Positions 1 to 6,935 of a stretch of DNA of 12,643 nt are shown in pieces. How positions within the stretch are numbered: position 1 is the stretch's first letter; each line of letters starts with the position of its first letter. The notes under the pieces were generated by a model. That model was not told where the DNA came from. It saw only the letters and a list, made by a program, of their open reading frames with translations, and ran no database searches. The DNA comes from CBW1002 sp046081905. GTDB taxonomy: Bacteria > Cyanobacteriota > Cyanobacteriia > PCC-6307 > Cyanobiaceae. Made by a program: the position numbers and the translations under genes. Location: positions 1 to 12,643 of the forward strand of contig JBJTWS010000309.1 in the NCBI GenBank assembly GCA_046081905.1, read 5' to 3'.

Positions 1-1627
1 GTTCAGCAGCTCGATGCTGGGCCTGGTGATCTCCCCGAATCTGCTGGAGATCTACGTGTTCTGGGAGCTGGTGGGCATGTGCTCCTACCTGCTGGTGGGC
101 TTCTGGTACGACCGCGACGGCGCCGCCAATGCCGCCCAGAAGGCCTTCGTGGTGAACCGGGTGGGCGACTTCGGCCTGCTGCTCGGAATCCTCGGACTCT
201 TCTGGGCCACCGGCAGCTTCGGCTTCGAGGAGATCGGCACCCGCCTGAGCGAAGCGGTGGCCGGCGGCAGCCTCAGCACCAGCGTGGCGGTGATCCTCTG
301 CCTGCTGGTGTTCATGGGGCCGATGGCCAAGTCGGCCCAGTTCCCTCTGCACGTGTGGCTGCCCGATGCCATGGAGGGCCCCACGCCGATCTCCGCCCTG
401 ATCCACGCGGCCACCATGGTGGCGGCCGGGGTGTTCCTGGTGGCGCGGCTGCAGCCGGTGTACGAGCCCTTCGCGGCGGTGCAGCTCACGATCGCGGTGA
501 TCGGCACGATCACCCTCTTCCTGGGGGCCTCGATCGCCCTCACCCAGATGGATCTCAAGAAGGGTCTGGCCTACAGCACCGTGAGCCAGCTCGGTTACAT
601 GATGCTGGCGATGGGCTGCGGCGCCCCGGTGGCGGGCATGTTCCACCTGGTGACCCATGCCTTCTTCAAGGCGATGCTGTTCCTGGGTTCCGGCTCGGTG
701 ATCCACGCCATGGAGGAGGTGGTGGGCCACGAGCCTGTGCTGGCCCAGGACATGCGGCTGATGGGCGGCCTGCGCCGCTGGATGCCGATCACCAGCAGCA
801 CCTTCCTGATCGGCTGCATCGCCATTGCCGGCATCCCGCCGCTGGCGGGTTTCTGGAGCAAGGACGAGATCCTCGGCCAGGCCTTCAACACCTTCCCCTT
901 CCTCTGGGCGATGGGGTTCATCACGGCCGGCATGACGGCGTTCTACATGTTCCGGCTTTACTTCCTCACTTTCGAGGGAACCTTCCGCGGCACCGACAAG
1001 AGCATCGCCGCCCAGCTGATGGCGGCCGCCGGCCGCTCCGAAGAAGAGGGCTCCAGCGACGCCCACGGCCATGCCCACGCCAGCCACCCCCACGAGTCGG
1101 GCTGGCAGATGGCGATGCCGCTGGCGGTGCTGGCGGTGCCGTCGGTGCTGATCGGCCTGCTGGGCACCCCCTGGAACAGCCGCTTCGCCGGCCTGCTCGA
1201 TCCCGAGGAGGCCGCCGAGATGGCGGAGCACTTCTCCTGGGGCGAATTCCTGCCCCTGGCCGGCGCCTCGGTGGCGATCTCGGTGCTGGGCATCAGCCTC
1301 GCCGTGCTGGCCTATGCCCTGCGCCGGATCGATCTGGGCACCGCGGTGGCCGCCCGCTTCCCGGCGATCAACGCCTTCCTGGCCAACAAGTGGTATCTCG
1401 ACGATCTCAACGAAAAGCTCTTCGTGCAGGGGAGTCGCCGTCTCGCCCGTCAGGTGCTCGAGGTGGACGCCAAGGTGGTGGATGGGGTGGTGAACCTCAC
1501 CGGCCTGCTGACCCTGGGCTCAGGGGAGGGGCTCAAGTACCTCGAGACCGGCCGGGCGCAGTTCTATGCCCTGATCGTTTTCGGCGGGGTGATCGCCCTG
1601 GTGGTGCTGTTCGGGGCCCTGGGCTGA
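1..1627 (+). CDS. ndhF: NAD(P)H-quinone oxidoreductase (NDH-1) subunit 5, 5' end missing
   Basis: Membrane-arm, antiporter-like subunit of cyanobacterial NDH-1, which pumps protons across the thylakoid membrane in respiration and cyclic electron flow. The reading frame is already open at base 2 and stops with TGA at 1625-1627. About 541 residues are visible, so roughly 110-130 N-terminal residues lie outside. Seen: the start of the proton-antiporter domain (WELVGMCSYLLVGFW), the conserved HVWLPDAMEGPTP segment at 350-388, many hydrophobic helices, and the NdhF C-terminal signature NKWYLDDLN near 1385-1411 followed by a last membrane helix. A histidine-rich loop (HGHAHASHPH, 1064-1093) lies between helices in the C-terminal half. 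ndhD follows 88 bases downstream on the same strand, the usual ndhF1-ndhD1 pairing. That pairing and the sequence suggest the respiratory/cyclic (NDH-1L, F1) type rather than the CO2-uptake type; this subtype is inferred. Confidence 0.96.
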   Translation, partial: FSSSMLGLVISPNLLEIYVFWELVGMCSYLLVGFWYDRDGAANAAQKAFVVNRVGDFGLLLGILGLFWATGSFGFEEIGTRLSEAVAGGSLSTSVAVILCLLVFMGPMAKSAQFPLHVWLPDAMEGPTPISALIHAATMVAAGVFLVARLQPVYEPFAAVQLTIAVIGTITLFLGASIALTQMDLKKGLAYSTVSQLGYMMLAMGCGAPVAGMFHLVTHAFFKAMLFLGSGSVIHAMEEVVGHEPVLAQDMRLMGGLRRWMPITSSTFLIGCIAIAGIPPLAGFWSKDEILGQAFNTFPFLWAMGFITAGMTAFYMFRLYFLTFEGTFRGTDKSIAAQLMAAAGRSEEEGSSDAHGHAHASHPHESGWQMAMPLAVLAVPSVLIGLLGTPWNSRFAGLLDPEEAAEMAEHFSWGEFLPLAGASVAISVLGISLAVLAYALRRIDLGTAVAARFPAINAFLANKWYLDDLNEKLFVQGSRRLARQVLEVDAKVVDGVVNLTGLLTLGSGEGLKYLETGRAQFYALIVFGGVIALVVLFGALG

Positions 1628-1682
1628 GCCACAGTCTGTGTGCCATCCCCCACGGCACCTCGGGCCGGCGGGTGGGCATTTC

Positions 1683-1688
1683 TACACT
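1683..1688 (+). promoter_or_regulatory. Candidate -10 box (TACACT) before ndhD
   Basis: TACACT lies 27 bases before the preferred GTG start of ndhD, in the 88-base ndhF-ndhD gap. No convincing -35 hexamer is visible. It belongs to a set of TANNNT hexamers found 27-36 bases before six genes here. ndhD may also be read from an ndhF transcript. Confidence 0.3.
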
Positions 1689-1715
1689 CCGGCCAGACCT
1701 GACCTGCCCAGGACC

Positions 1716-3323
1716 GTGGCCTTTCCCTGGCTGAGCGCGTCGATCCTCTTTCCGATCGCCGCCGCGCTGCTCATTCCGTTCGTGCCCGATGAGGGCGATG
1801 GCCGCAAGGTCCGCTGGTATGCCCTCGGCATCGCCCTGATCACCTTCCTGTTCACCGTGGGGGGGTACCTGAACGGCTACGACCCGGCCGAAGCGGGGCT
1901 GCAGCTGGTGGAGCGGGTGGAGTGGCTGCCGGATCTGGGTCTGGCCTGGTCGGTGGGGGCCGACGGGCTCTCGATGCCCCTGATCCTGCTCACCAGCTTC
2001 ATCACCGCCCTGGCGGTGCTGGCCGCCTGGCCGGTGAGCTTCAAGCCGCGGCTCTTCTACTTCCTACTGCTGGCCATGGACGGCGGCCAGATCGCGGTGT
2101 TCGCCGTGCAGGACATGCTCCTGTTCTTCCTGGCCTGGGAGCTGGAGCTGATCCCGGTGTACCTGCTGCTGGCCATCTGGGGCGGCAAGAAGCGGCAGTA
2201 CGCCGCCACCAAGTTCATCCTGTACACCGCCGGCAGCTCCCTGTTCATCCTGCTGGTGGGTCTGGCCATGGCCTTCTACGGCGGCGGCACCCCCACCTTC
2301 GAATACACCAGCCTGGCGGCCAAGGGCTTCACCACCGGCTTCCAGGTGCTCTGCTACGCCGGCCTGCTGATCGCCTTCGGCGTAAAGCTGCCGATCGTTC
2401 CCCTGCACACCTGGCTGCCGGACGCCCACGGGGAGGCCACCGCGCCGGTGCACATGCTGCTGGCGGGGATCCTGCTGAAGATGGGCGGCTACGCGCTGCT
2501 GCGCTTCAACGTGCAGCTGCTGCCCGATGCCCACGCCCGCTTCGCGCCCCTGCTGGTGGTGCTGGGCGTGGTGAACATCATCTACGCGGCGCTCACCTCC
2601 TTCGCACAGCGGAACCTCAAGCGCAAGATCGCCTACAGCTCGATCAGCCACATGGGCTTCGTGCTGATCGGCATCGGCAGCCTCAGCGACCTGGGCACCA
2701 GCGGCGCCATGCTGCAGATGATCAGCCACGGCCTGATCGGCGCCAGCCTCTTCTTCCTGGTGGGGGCCACCTACGACCGCACCCACACCCTGCAGCTCGA
2801 TGAGATGGGGGGCGTGGGCCAGAAGATGCGCAAGATGTTCGCCCTCTGGACGGTGTGCTCCCTCGCCTCCCTGGCCCTGCCCGGGATGAGCGGCTTCGTG
2901 GCGGAGCTGATGGTGTTCGTGGGTTTTGCCACCAGCGAGGCCTACGCCCTCAGCTTCCGGATCGTGATCGCCGTGCTGGCGGCGGTGGGGGTGATCCTCA
3001 CGCCGATCTACCTGCTCTCGATGCTGCGCGAGATCTTCTTCGGCAAGGAGAACGTGGAACTCGCTTCCCACACCAATCTGGTGGACGCCGAGCCGCGGGA
3101 GATCTACGTGATCAGCTGCCTGCTGGTGCCGATCATCGGCATCGGCCTCTACCCCAAGCTCATGACCGACACCTACCGCGCCTCGATGGAGCGGCTGGTG
3201 GGGCAGGAGGAGCAGGCGATGGCGCAGCTGCGCAGCATCACCGGCAGGCCCGGCGGCACCCCCCTGGCGCCCTTCCTGGCCGGGGCTCCCCTCCAGGCAC
3301 TCCAGGCTCCCGCGGTGGGCTGA
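1716..3323 (+). CDS. ndhD: NAD(P)H-quinone oxidoreductase (NDH-1) subunit 4
   Basis: Second antiporter-like proton-pumping subunit of the NDH-1 membrane arm, partner of NdhF. From GTG 1716 it is 535 residues, normal for the family. Seen: the helix motif WELELIP with glutamate 142 after the tryptophan (the membrane glutamate conserved in NuoM/NdhD), lysine 224 in GVKLP, HTWLPDAH at 231-238, and the downstream segment KRKIAYSSISHMGF, all family hallmarks. The frame is open back to a GTG at 1638, but the 26 extra residues there (rich in P, R and H) do not look like an NdhD N terminus, whereas the first membrane helix begins just after 1716. A short purine stretch (AGGA, 1710-1713) sits very close to this GTG. 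The last ~35 residues form a polar, then Ala/Pro-rich tail with no membrane helix. A D1-type assignment is inferred from the ndhF neighbour. Confidence 0.95.
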   Translation: MAFPWLSASILFPIAAALLIPFVPDEGDGRKVRWYALGIALITFLFTVGGYLNGYDPAEAGLQLVERVEWLPDLGLAWSVGADGLSMPLILLTSFITALAVLAAWPVSFKPRLFYFLLLAMDGGQIAVFAVQDMLLFFLAWELELIPVYLLLAIWGGKKRQYAATKFILYTAGSSLFILLVGLAMAFYGGGTPTFEYTSLAAKGFTTGFQVLCYAGLLIAFGVKLPIVPLHTWLPDAHGEATAPVHMLLAGILLKMGGYALLRFNVQLLPDAHARFAPLLVVLGVVNIIYAALTSFAQRNLKRKIAYSSISHMGFVLIGIGSLSDLGTSGAMLQMISHGLIGASLFFLVGATYDRTHTLQLDEMGGVGQKMRKMFALWTVCSLASLALPGMSGFVAELMVFVGFATSEAYALSFRIVIAVLAAVGVILTPIYLLSMLREIFFGKENVELASHTNLVDAEPREIYVISCLLVPIIGIGLYPKLMTDTYRASMERLVGQEEQAMAQLRSITGRPGGTPLAPFLAGAPLQALQAPAVG

Positions 3324-3345
3324 GCGCCCCCGGACACACCCGCCG

Positions 3346-3372
3346 CCGCGGAGCCGTAACGAAACTCTGCGG
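3346..3372 (+). other. Stem-loop after ndhD, possible terminator
   Basis: CCGCGGAG (3346-3353) can pair with CTCTGCGG (3365-3372), giving an 8-base-pair stem with one G-U pair and an 11-base loop. It begins 22 bases after the ndhD stop. There is no T-run after it, so it is not a classical intrinsic terminator. It could stabilise the ndhD 3' end or be chance in GC-rich DNA. Confidence 0.25.
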
Positions 3373-3409
3373 ATGTCAACCGGCCGACAGCAGCTCCGCT
3401 TCCGGTCCT

Positions 3410-3415
3410 TACGCT
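3410..3415 (+). promoter_or_regulatory. Candidate -10 box (TACGCT) before the LapA-domain gene
   Basis: TACGCT lies 35 bases before the ATG at 3451, within the 127-base gap after ndhD. No clear -35 element is visible. It matches the TANNNT pattern and spacing seen before other genes in the window. Confidence 0.3.
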
Positions 3416-3450
3416 CCAGCACACCTGCCCCTTCTCTGCGGCTCGATCCG

Positions 3451-3810
3451 ATGCGACAGCTGAACTTCCTGCTGATCTTCAGCTTCGGCCTGGCCATGGT
3501 GATGTTCACCCTGGAGAACACGGCCCCCACCACGGTGCACTTCCTTCCCGGCGTCACCGCCACGCTTCCCCTGGCGGCGATGCTGCTGGTGGTGGGCGGC
3601 ATCGGCGCCACCGCCGCCTGGGTGTTCGCCGTGTGGACCGGTGTGGTGAAGCAGGTAGAGCGCCTGCAGGTGCAGAGCGAGCGGGAGGCCCAGGAGGTGC
3701 GGATCCGCGAGCTCGAAGACGATCTGCAGCGCTACCGCGCCACCGTGGATGCCCAGCTGGCACTGCTGCCCGCCGCCGGCGAAAGCTCCGCACCGGCGGG
3801 CGACGGCTGA
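3451..3810 (+). CDS. LapA-domain (DUF1049) small membrane protein
   Basis: A 119-residue protein whose layout and sequence match the LapA/DUF1049 family (named for lipopolysaccharide assembly protein A). Seen: a first membrane helix at about residues 4-22, a short loop containing the family-like LENTAPTTVHFLPG (the N-P-V-F pattern), a second helix at about 39-63 starting LPLAAML, then a charged, heptad-like segment at about 66-106 that probably forms a cytoplasmic coiled coil. The tail is Ala/Ser/Gly-rich. The frame is open back to 3373, but the ATG at 3451 sits directly before MRQLNFLLIF, the expected start of the first helix, and the added residues would be Arg/Ser-rich. In enterobacteria LapA works with LapB on LPS synthesis control. 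Its role in cyanobacteria is not established, so no specific function is assigned. It lies between ndhD and scpA. Confidence 0.85.
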   Translation: MRQLNFLLIFSFGLAMVMFTLENTAPTTVHFLPGVTATLPLAAMLLVVGGIGATAAWVFAVWTGVVKQVERLQVQSEREAQEVRIRELEDDLQRYRATVDAQLALLPAAGESSAPAGDG

Positions 3811-3841
3811 GGGTCCCGCGCCACTTCCGTGCGATTCCCCT

Positions 3842-3861
3842 GGTCCCCACGGCGGGGGGCC
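3842..3861 (+). other. Stem-loop between the LapA-domain gene and scpA
   Basis: GGTCCCC (3842-3848) can pair with GGGGGCC (3855-3861), seven pairs with one G-U and a six-base loop. It lies after the LapA-domain gene stop and immediately before the candidate -10 box at 3864. It could end the upstream transcript, but no T-run follows. Confidence 0.22.
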
Positions 3862-3863
3862 GG

Positions 3864-3869
3864 TACGGT
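3864..3869 (+). promoter_or_regulatory. Candidate -10 box (TACGGT) before scpA
   Basis: TACGGT lies 30 bases before the preferred GTG start of scpA, in the 89-base gap. There is no visible -35 box. It follows the same TANNNT spacing rule as other genes here. Confidence 0.3.
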
Positions 3870-3899
3870 GCGGGGGTTCCCCGCCGTTTGCGCGAGCGC

Positions 3900-4751
3900 G
3901 TGGCCGAAGCAGGTGCCAGGCTGGCCATCCGGCTGCTCCAGGAGGCAGCCCTCCGGGGCGACCTCGACCCCTGGGACGTGGATGTGATCGCCGTGGTCGA
4001 CGGCTTTCTCGATCAGCTGCGTCAGAGAATCGAAGTGCCGCGGCTGGTGCGGGCCATGGGCGGCAGCTACGAACAGGATCTGGCCGAAACCAGCGAGGCC
4101 TTCCTGGCCGCCTCGGTGCTGGTGAGTCTGAAGGCGGAGGTGCTGGAGGCCTGGACCTTCCCGCCGGAAGCGGCCCTGGAGGAGACAATCGAAGATCCCT
4201 TCGATGGCGAGGACGGCCAGGGCTGGGGCACCATGATTCCCCTGCCGCGCCGGCCGGAGCGGCACCTGCAGCGGCGGCCGGTGGCACCGCCGCCGCTCCA
4301 GCGGCCCGTGACCCTGGGGGAACTGATCCGCCAGCTCGAGGAGATCGCCGAGCGGCTGGAGCAGGAGGGCGAAACGCCCAGCCGGCCGCGCCAGCGGAGC
4401 CGCCGCTACAGCGACCGCATGGCGATCGAGCAGGTGGCCAACCTGGCCCACCGCGAGAAGCTGCCGGAAACCACCGCGGGCCTGCAGCGCTTCCTCAGCC
4501 ACTGGCCGATTGCCGCCGACTGGCTCGACTTCGAACTGCTGGTGAGCCAGTGGGCCCGGGCCGTGGAGCAGGATCCCGCCGGCGAGGACCTCGACTGCGA
4601 TCGGGTGGGGGTGTTCTGGGCGCTGCTGTTTCTCTCCGCCCAGGGAACGGTGGAACTGGAGCAGCAGGGGGGCCTCTTCGGGCCGCTGCAGCTGCGGCGC
4701 CGGGACGTGGTGCCAGCTCCCCTGCCGACCCGGCCGGCAATGGCCGCCTGA
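3900..4751 (+). CDS. scpA: Segregation and condensation protein A (kleisin)
   Basis: Kleisin subunit of the bacterial SMC-ScpAB complex, bridging the SMC heads during chromosome compaction and segregation. It is 283 residues from GTG 3900. Seen: an N-terminal helical part (LAIRLLQEAALRGDLDPWDV at residues 8-27, then a VVDGFLDQL helix at 32-40) that corresponds to the ScpA LLxLI...DIxDI region binding the SMC neck; the helix EAFLAASVLVSLKAEVL (66-82); a variable, acidic-to-proline linker (90-135); and a C-terminal winged helix (about 234-268, RVGVFWALLFLSAQGTVELE) that binds the SMC cap. The usual N-terminal FEGPLDLLL is degenerate to GARLAIRLL, which I believe is typical of picocyanobacterial members. 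The frame is open to 3633, but that part overlaps the upstream gene and is Arg/Gly-rich noise. TTG 3888 is an alternative start. scpB and smc are not in the window. Confidence 0.88.
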   Translation: MAEAGARLAIRLLQEAALRGDLDPWDVDVIAVVDGFLDQLRQRIEVPRLVRAMGGSYEQDLAETSEAFLAASVLVSLKAEVLEAWTFPPEAALEETIEDPFDGEDGQGWGTMIPLPRRPERHLQRRPVAPPPLQRPVTLGELIRQLEEIAERLEQEGETPSRPRQRSRRYSDRMAIEQVANLAHREKLPETTAGLQRFLSHWPIAADWLDFELLVSQWARAVEQDPAGEDLDCDRVGVFWALLFLSAQGTVELEQQGGLFGPLQLRRRDVVPAPLPTRPAMAA

Positions 4752-4761
4752 GCCCCTTGCC

Positions 4762-4767
4762 TAAGGT
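4762..4767 (+). promoter_or_regulatory. Candidate -10 box (TAAGGT) before the nucleotidyltransferase gene
   Basis: TAAGGT lies 30 bases before the ATG at 4798, in the 46-base gap after scpA. No -35 match is seen. A weak purine-rich site (GGGGA, 4784-4788) may act as ribosome binding site. Confidence 0.28.
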
Positions 4768-4797
4768 GTGCTCTCTGATGGATGGGGACCCACGCCT

Positions 4798-5979
4798 ATG
4801 AAGGCGATGATCCTGGCGGCAGGGAAGGGAACGCGGGTGCGGCCGATCACCCACATCCTGCCGAAGCCGATGATTCCGATCCTGCAGAAACCGGTGATGG
4901 AGTTCCTGCTGGAGCTGCTGCGCCAGCACGGCTTCGACGAAATCATGGTGAATGTTTCCCATCTCGCCGAGGAGATCGAGAACTATTTCCGCGATGGGCA
5001 GCGGTTCGGCGTTCAGATCGCCTACAGCTTCGAGGGGCGGATCGAGGACGGCGAGCTGATCGGCGATGCGCTGGGTTCCGCCGGTGGTCTCAAGAAGATC
5101 CAGAGCTTCCAGCCGTTCTTCGACGAGACCTTCGTGGTGCTCTGCGGCGATGCCCTGATCGATCTCGATCTCACCGAGGCGGTGCGGCGCCACCGCGAGA
5201 AGGGAGCCATGGCCTCCCTGGTGACCAAGCGGGTGCCCCGCGAACAGGTGAGCAGCTATGGCGTGGTGGTGACCGATCCGCAGGGGCGGGTGCTCTCCTT
5301 CCAGGAGAAGCCGAGCGTGGAGGAAGCCGCCAGCGACATGATCAACACGGGCATCTACATCTTCGAGCCCGAGATCTTCCAGTTCATCCCCGAGGGCGTG
5401 CCCTTCGACATCGGCTCTGACCTCTTCCCGCGCCTGGTGCAGGCCGGGGCACCCTTCTATGCCCTCCCCATGGATTTCGAGTGGGTGGACATCGGCAAGG
5501 TGCCCGACTACTGGCAGGCGATCCGCAGTGTGCTGGAGGGCCAGGTGCGCCAGGTGCAGATCCCCGGCCATGAGGTGCGGCCCGGCATCTACACCGGCCT
5601 CAACGTGGCGGCCAACTGGGACCGGATCAACGTGCAGGGGCCGATCTATGTGGGCGGCATGAGCCGCATCGAAGACGGCGTGACCATCGTGGGGCCAGCG
5701 ATGATCGGGCCCAGCTGCCACATCTGCGCCGGCGCCACAATCGACAACTCGATCATCTTCGACTACTCGCGCATCGGCCCCGGCGTGCGGCTGGTGGAGA
5801 AACTCGTGTTCGGCCGCTATTGCGTCGACCGCAACGGCGACCACTTCGATCTCAAGGAAGCGGCCCTCGACTGGCTGATCACCGACGTGCGCCGCCAGGA
5901 CCACGCCAGCCCCTCACCCCAGCAGAAGGCCATGGCCGAGCTGCTGGGCACCGACCTGGCTCTCCCCAAGGGGAGCTAG
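4798..5979 (+). CDS. Sugar-phosphate nucleotidyltransferase (mannose-1-phosphate guanylyltransferase-like)
   Basis: Predicted to activate a sugar 1-phosphate with an NTP to give an NDP-sugar and pyrophosphate, feeding polysaccharide or glycoconjugate synthesis in the cytosol. It has 393 residues. Seen: the nucleotide-binding signature LAAGKGTRVRP (6-16) with LPKPM (21-25), LGSAGGLK (92-99), a metal-binding GDALID (117-122), an EKP motif (170-172), NTG (183-185) and WVDIG (229-233). A second domain at about 275-330 has the hexapeptide periodicity of a left-handed beta-helix (VGGMSRIEDGVTIVGPAMIG). This architecture is shared by GDP-mannose pyrophosphorylase-like and other NDP-sugar synthases, so the exact sugar and nucleotide cannot be read from sequence. 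ATG 4798 is chosen because the signature begins two residues later; the frame is open a little further up (GTG 4768). The 3' end overlaps metF on the other strand by 66 bases. Confidence 0.9.
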   Translation: MKAMILAAGKGTRVRPITHILPKPMIPILQKPVMEFLLELLRQHGFDEIMVNVSHLAEEIENYFRDGQRFGVQIAYSFEGRIEDGELIGDALGSAGGLKKIQSFQPFFDETFVVLCGDALIDLDLTEAVRRHREKGAMASLVTKRVPREQVSSYGVVVTDPQGRVLSFQEKPSVEEAASDMINTGIYIFEPEIFQFIPEGVPFDIGSDLFPRLVQAGAPFYALPMDFEWVDIGKVPDYWQAIRSVLEGQVRQVQIPGHEVRPGIYTGLNVAANWDRINVQGPIYVGGMSRIEDGVTIVGPAMIGPSCHICAGATIDNSIIFDYSRIGPGVRLVEKLVFGRYCVDRNGDHFDLKEAALDWLITDVRRQDHASPSPQQKAMAELLGTDLALPKGS

Positions 5980-6879
5980 CCCGGACAGGCGGATGATGGC
6001 CGGGATCCGCTCCTCGGCCTTCACCGCCATCAGGTGCACCCCCTGGGCAATGCGGCTGTAGGCCCGCACCTGCTCCGCGGCGATGGCCACGCCCTCGGCG
6101 GCGGGGTCGGCGGCCGCCGCCAGCCGATCGATCAGGGCCTGGGGAATGCAGGCGCCGGGCACCACCCGGTTCACGAATTCAGCGTTGCGGGCCGACTTGA
6201 GCAGGAACACCCCCGCCAGCACCGGCAGGCCGAGGGGCGCGGCCAGCTCCTCCACGAAACGGCGCAGCACCTCGGCATCCATCACCATCTGGGTCTGCAG
6301 GAAGCGGGCACCGGCCGCATGCTTGCGCTTCACGCGGCTGCGGAGGCCGCTCCAGCTGGGGCTCTGGGGATCGGCCGCCGCCCCGGCAAACAGCTGCACG
6401 GGCCCGTCGGGCAGCTGGCCCTTCACCGGATCCTCCCCGCGATTGAAGCGCTGCACCAGCTCCAGCAGCCGCACGGACTCGAGCTCGTTCACCGGCCGTG
6501 CCCCGGGCTGATCCCCCGCCCGCACCGGATCGCCGGTGAGGCAGAGCACATTGCGGATGCCGAGGGCATGGGCCCCGAGCAGGTCGGCCTGCAGGGCGAT
6601 GCGGTTGCGATCGCGGCAGGCCACCTGCCAGACGGGCTCGATGCCGGCGTCCAGCAGCAGCCGGCACACCGCCAGACTGGCCATGCGCATCACGGCACGG
6701 CTGCCATCGGTGACGTTCACGGCATGCACCAGGCCCCGCAGGGAGCGGGCGGCCTCGAGGGTGCGGCTGCAATCGCCCCCCCGGGGCGGCGTGACCTCGG
6801 CCGTGATGGCGAACTCGCCCCGCTGGAGTGCCTGTTGAAGCTGCTGCAAGCCCTTGGGAGGTTCTCGGCCCCCCATCAT
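5914..6879 (-). CDS. metF: Methylenetetrahydrofolate reductase
   Basis: Reduces 5,10-methylenetetrahydrofolate to 5-methyltetrahydrofolate with FAD, supplying the methyl group for methionine synthesis. It is 321 residues from the ATG at 6879; a second ATG at 6876 is equally possible. Seen: a TIM-barrel pattern with EVTPPRG, whose glutamate 28 matches the catalytic Glu of the family, NVTDGS (55-60), LTGDPV with aspartate 117 in the position of the flavin-tuning Asp, KHAAGARFLQTQ (186-197) matching the K..AGA.F..TQ motif, and GVHLMAVKAEERIP near the C terminus. Only the catalytic domain is present, without the regulatory extension of eukaryotic enzymes. The last ~20 residues after IIRLSGL look non-conserved and run into the opposing nucleotidyltransferase gene (66-base overlap). 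It is divergent from the PedR-like regulator across 56 bases. I see no TANNNT hexamer at the usual distance before this start. Confidence 0.92.
   Translation of the reverse strand: MMGGREPPKGLQQLQQALQRGEFAITAEVTPPRGGDCSRTLEAARSLRGLVHAVNVTDGSRAVMRMASLAVCRLLLDAGIEPVWQVACRDRNRIALQADLLGAHALGIRNVLCLTGDPVRAGDQPGARPVNELESVRLLELVQRFNRGEDPVKGQLPDGPVQLFAGAAADPQSPSWSGLRSRVKRKHAAGARFLQTQMVMDAEVLRRFVEELAAPLGLPVLAGVFLLKSARNAEFVNRVVPGACIPQALIDRLAAAADPAAEGVAIAAEQVRAYSRIAQGVHLMAVKAEERIPAIIRLSGLAPLGESQVGAQQLGHGLLLG
5962..5975. repeat. Perfect inverted repeat at the convergent gene ends
   Basis: CTCCCC-AA-GGGGAG, 14 bases, lies at the last codons of the nucleotidyltransferase gene and inside the metF 3' end. 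The arms pair perfectly, and it could form a short hairpin in both transcripts, as a two-way terminator might. There is no T-run on either side, so a terminator role is only a guess. Confidence 0.3.
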
Positions 6880-6895
6880 GCGGCAGCAGCCTGCG

Positions 6896-6901
6896 TACAG
6901 T
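6896..6901 (+). promoter_or_regulatory. Candidate -10 box (TACAGT) before the PedR-like gene
   Basis: TACAGT lies 34 bases before the ATG at 6936, in the divergent metF-regulator gap. A good ribosome binding site (GGAG, 6925-6928) follows, seven bases before that ATG, and helps fix the start. No -35 box is clear. Confidence 0.32.
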
Positions 6902-6935
6902 GAGGCTTCAGCCCGGTACCCAGCGGAGCGGCGGC

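Noticed and set aside
1640..1658. GTGCC/GGCAC inverted repeat after ndhF as a terminator
   Set aside because: Only five pairs with a nine-base loop and no T-run; expected by chance in such GC-rich DNA.
1638..1715. Upstream in-frame GTG extension of ndhD
   Set aside because: The 26 added residues are P/R/H-rich, unlike an NdhD N terminus, and would span the candidate -10 box; GTG 1716 fits the family better.
2064..3611. 515-codon open frame on the - strand opposite ndhD
   Set aside because: Low-complexity His/Glu/Gly/Arg-rich translation with no motif, running opposite clear ndhD and the LapA-domain gene. It is a shadow frame.
3633..3899. N-terminal extension of scpA by 89 codons
   Set aside because: It overlaps the LapA-domain gene in another frame and translates to Arg/Gly/Pro-rich sequence without family likeness.
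4495..5904. 469-codon open frame on the - strand opposite the nucleotidyltransferase gene
   Set aside because: Shadow of a gene with complete catalytic motifs; the C-terminal part is Arg/Pro/Ala noise.
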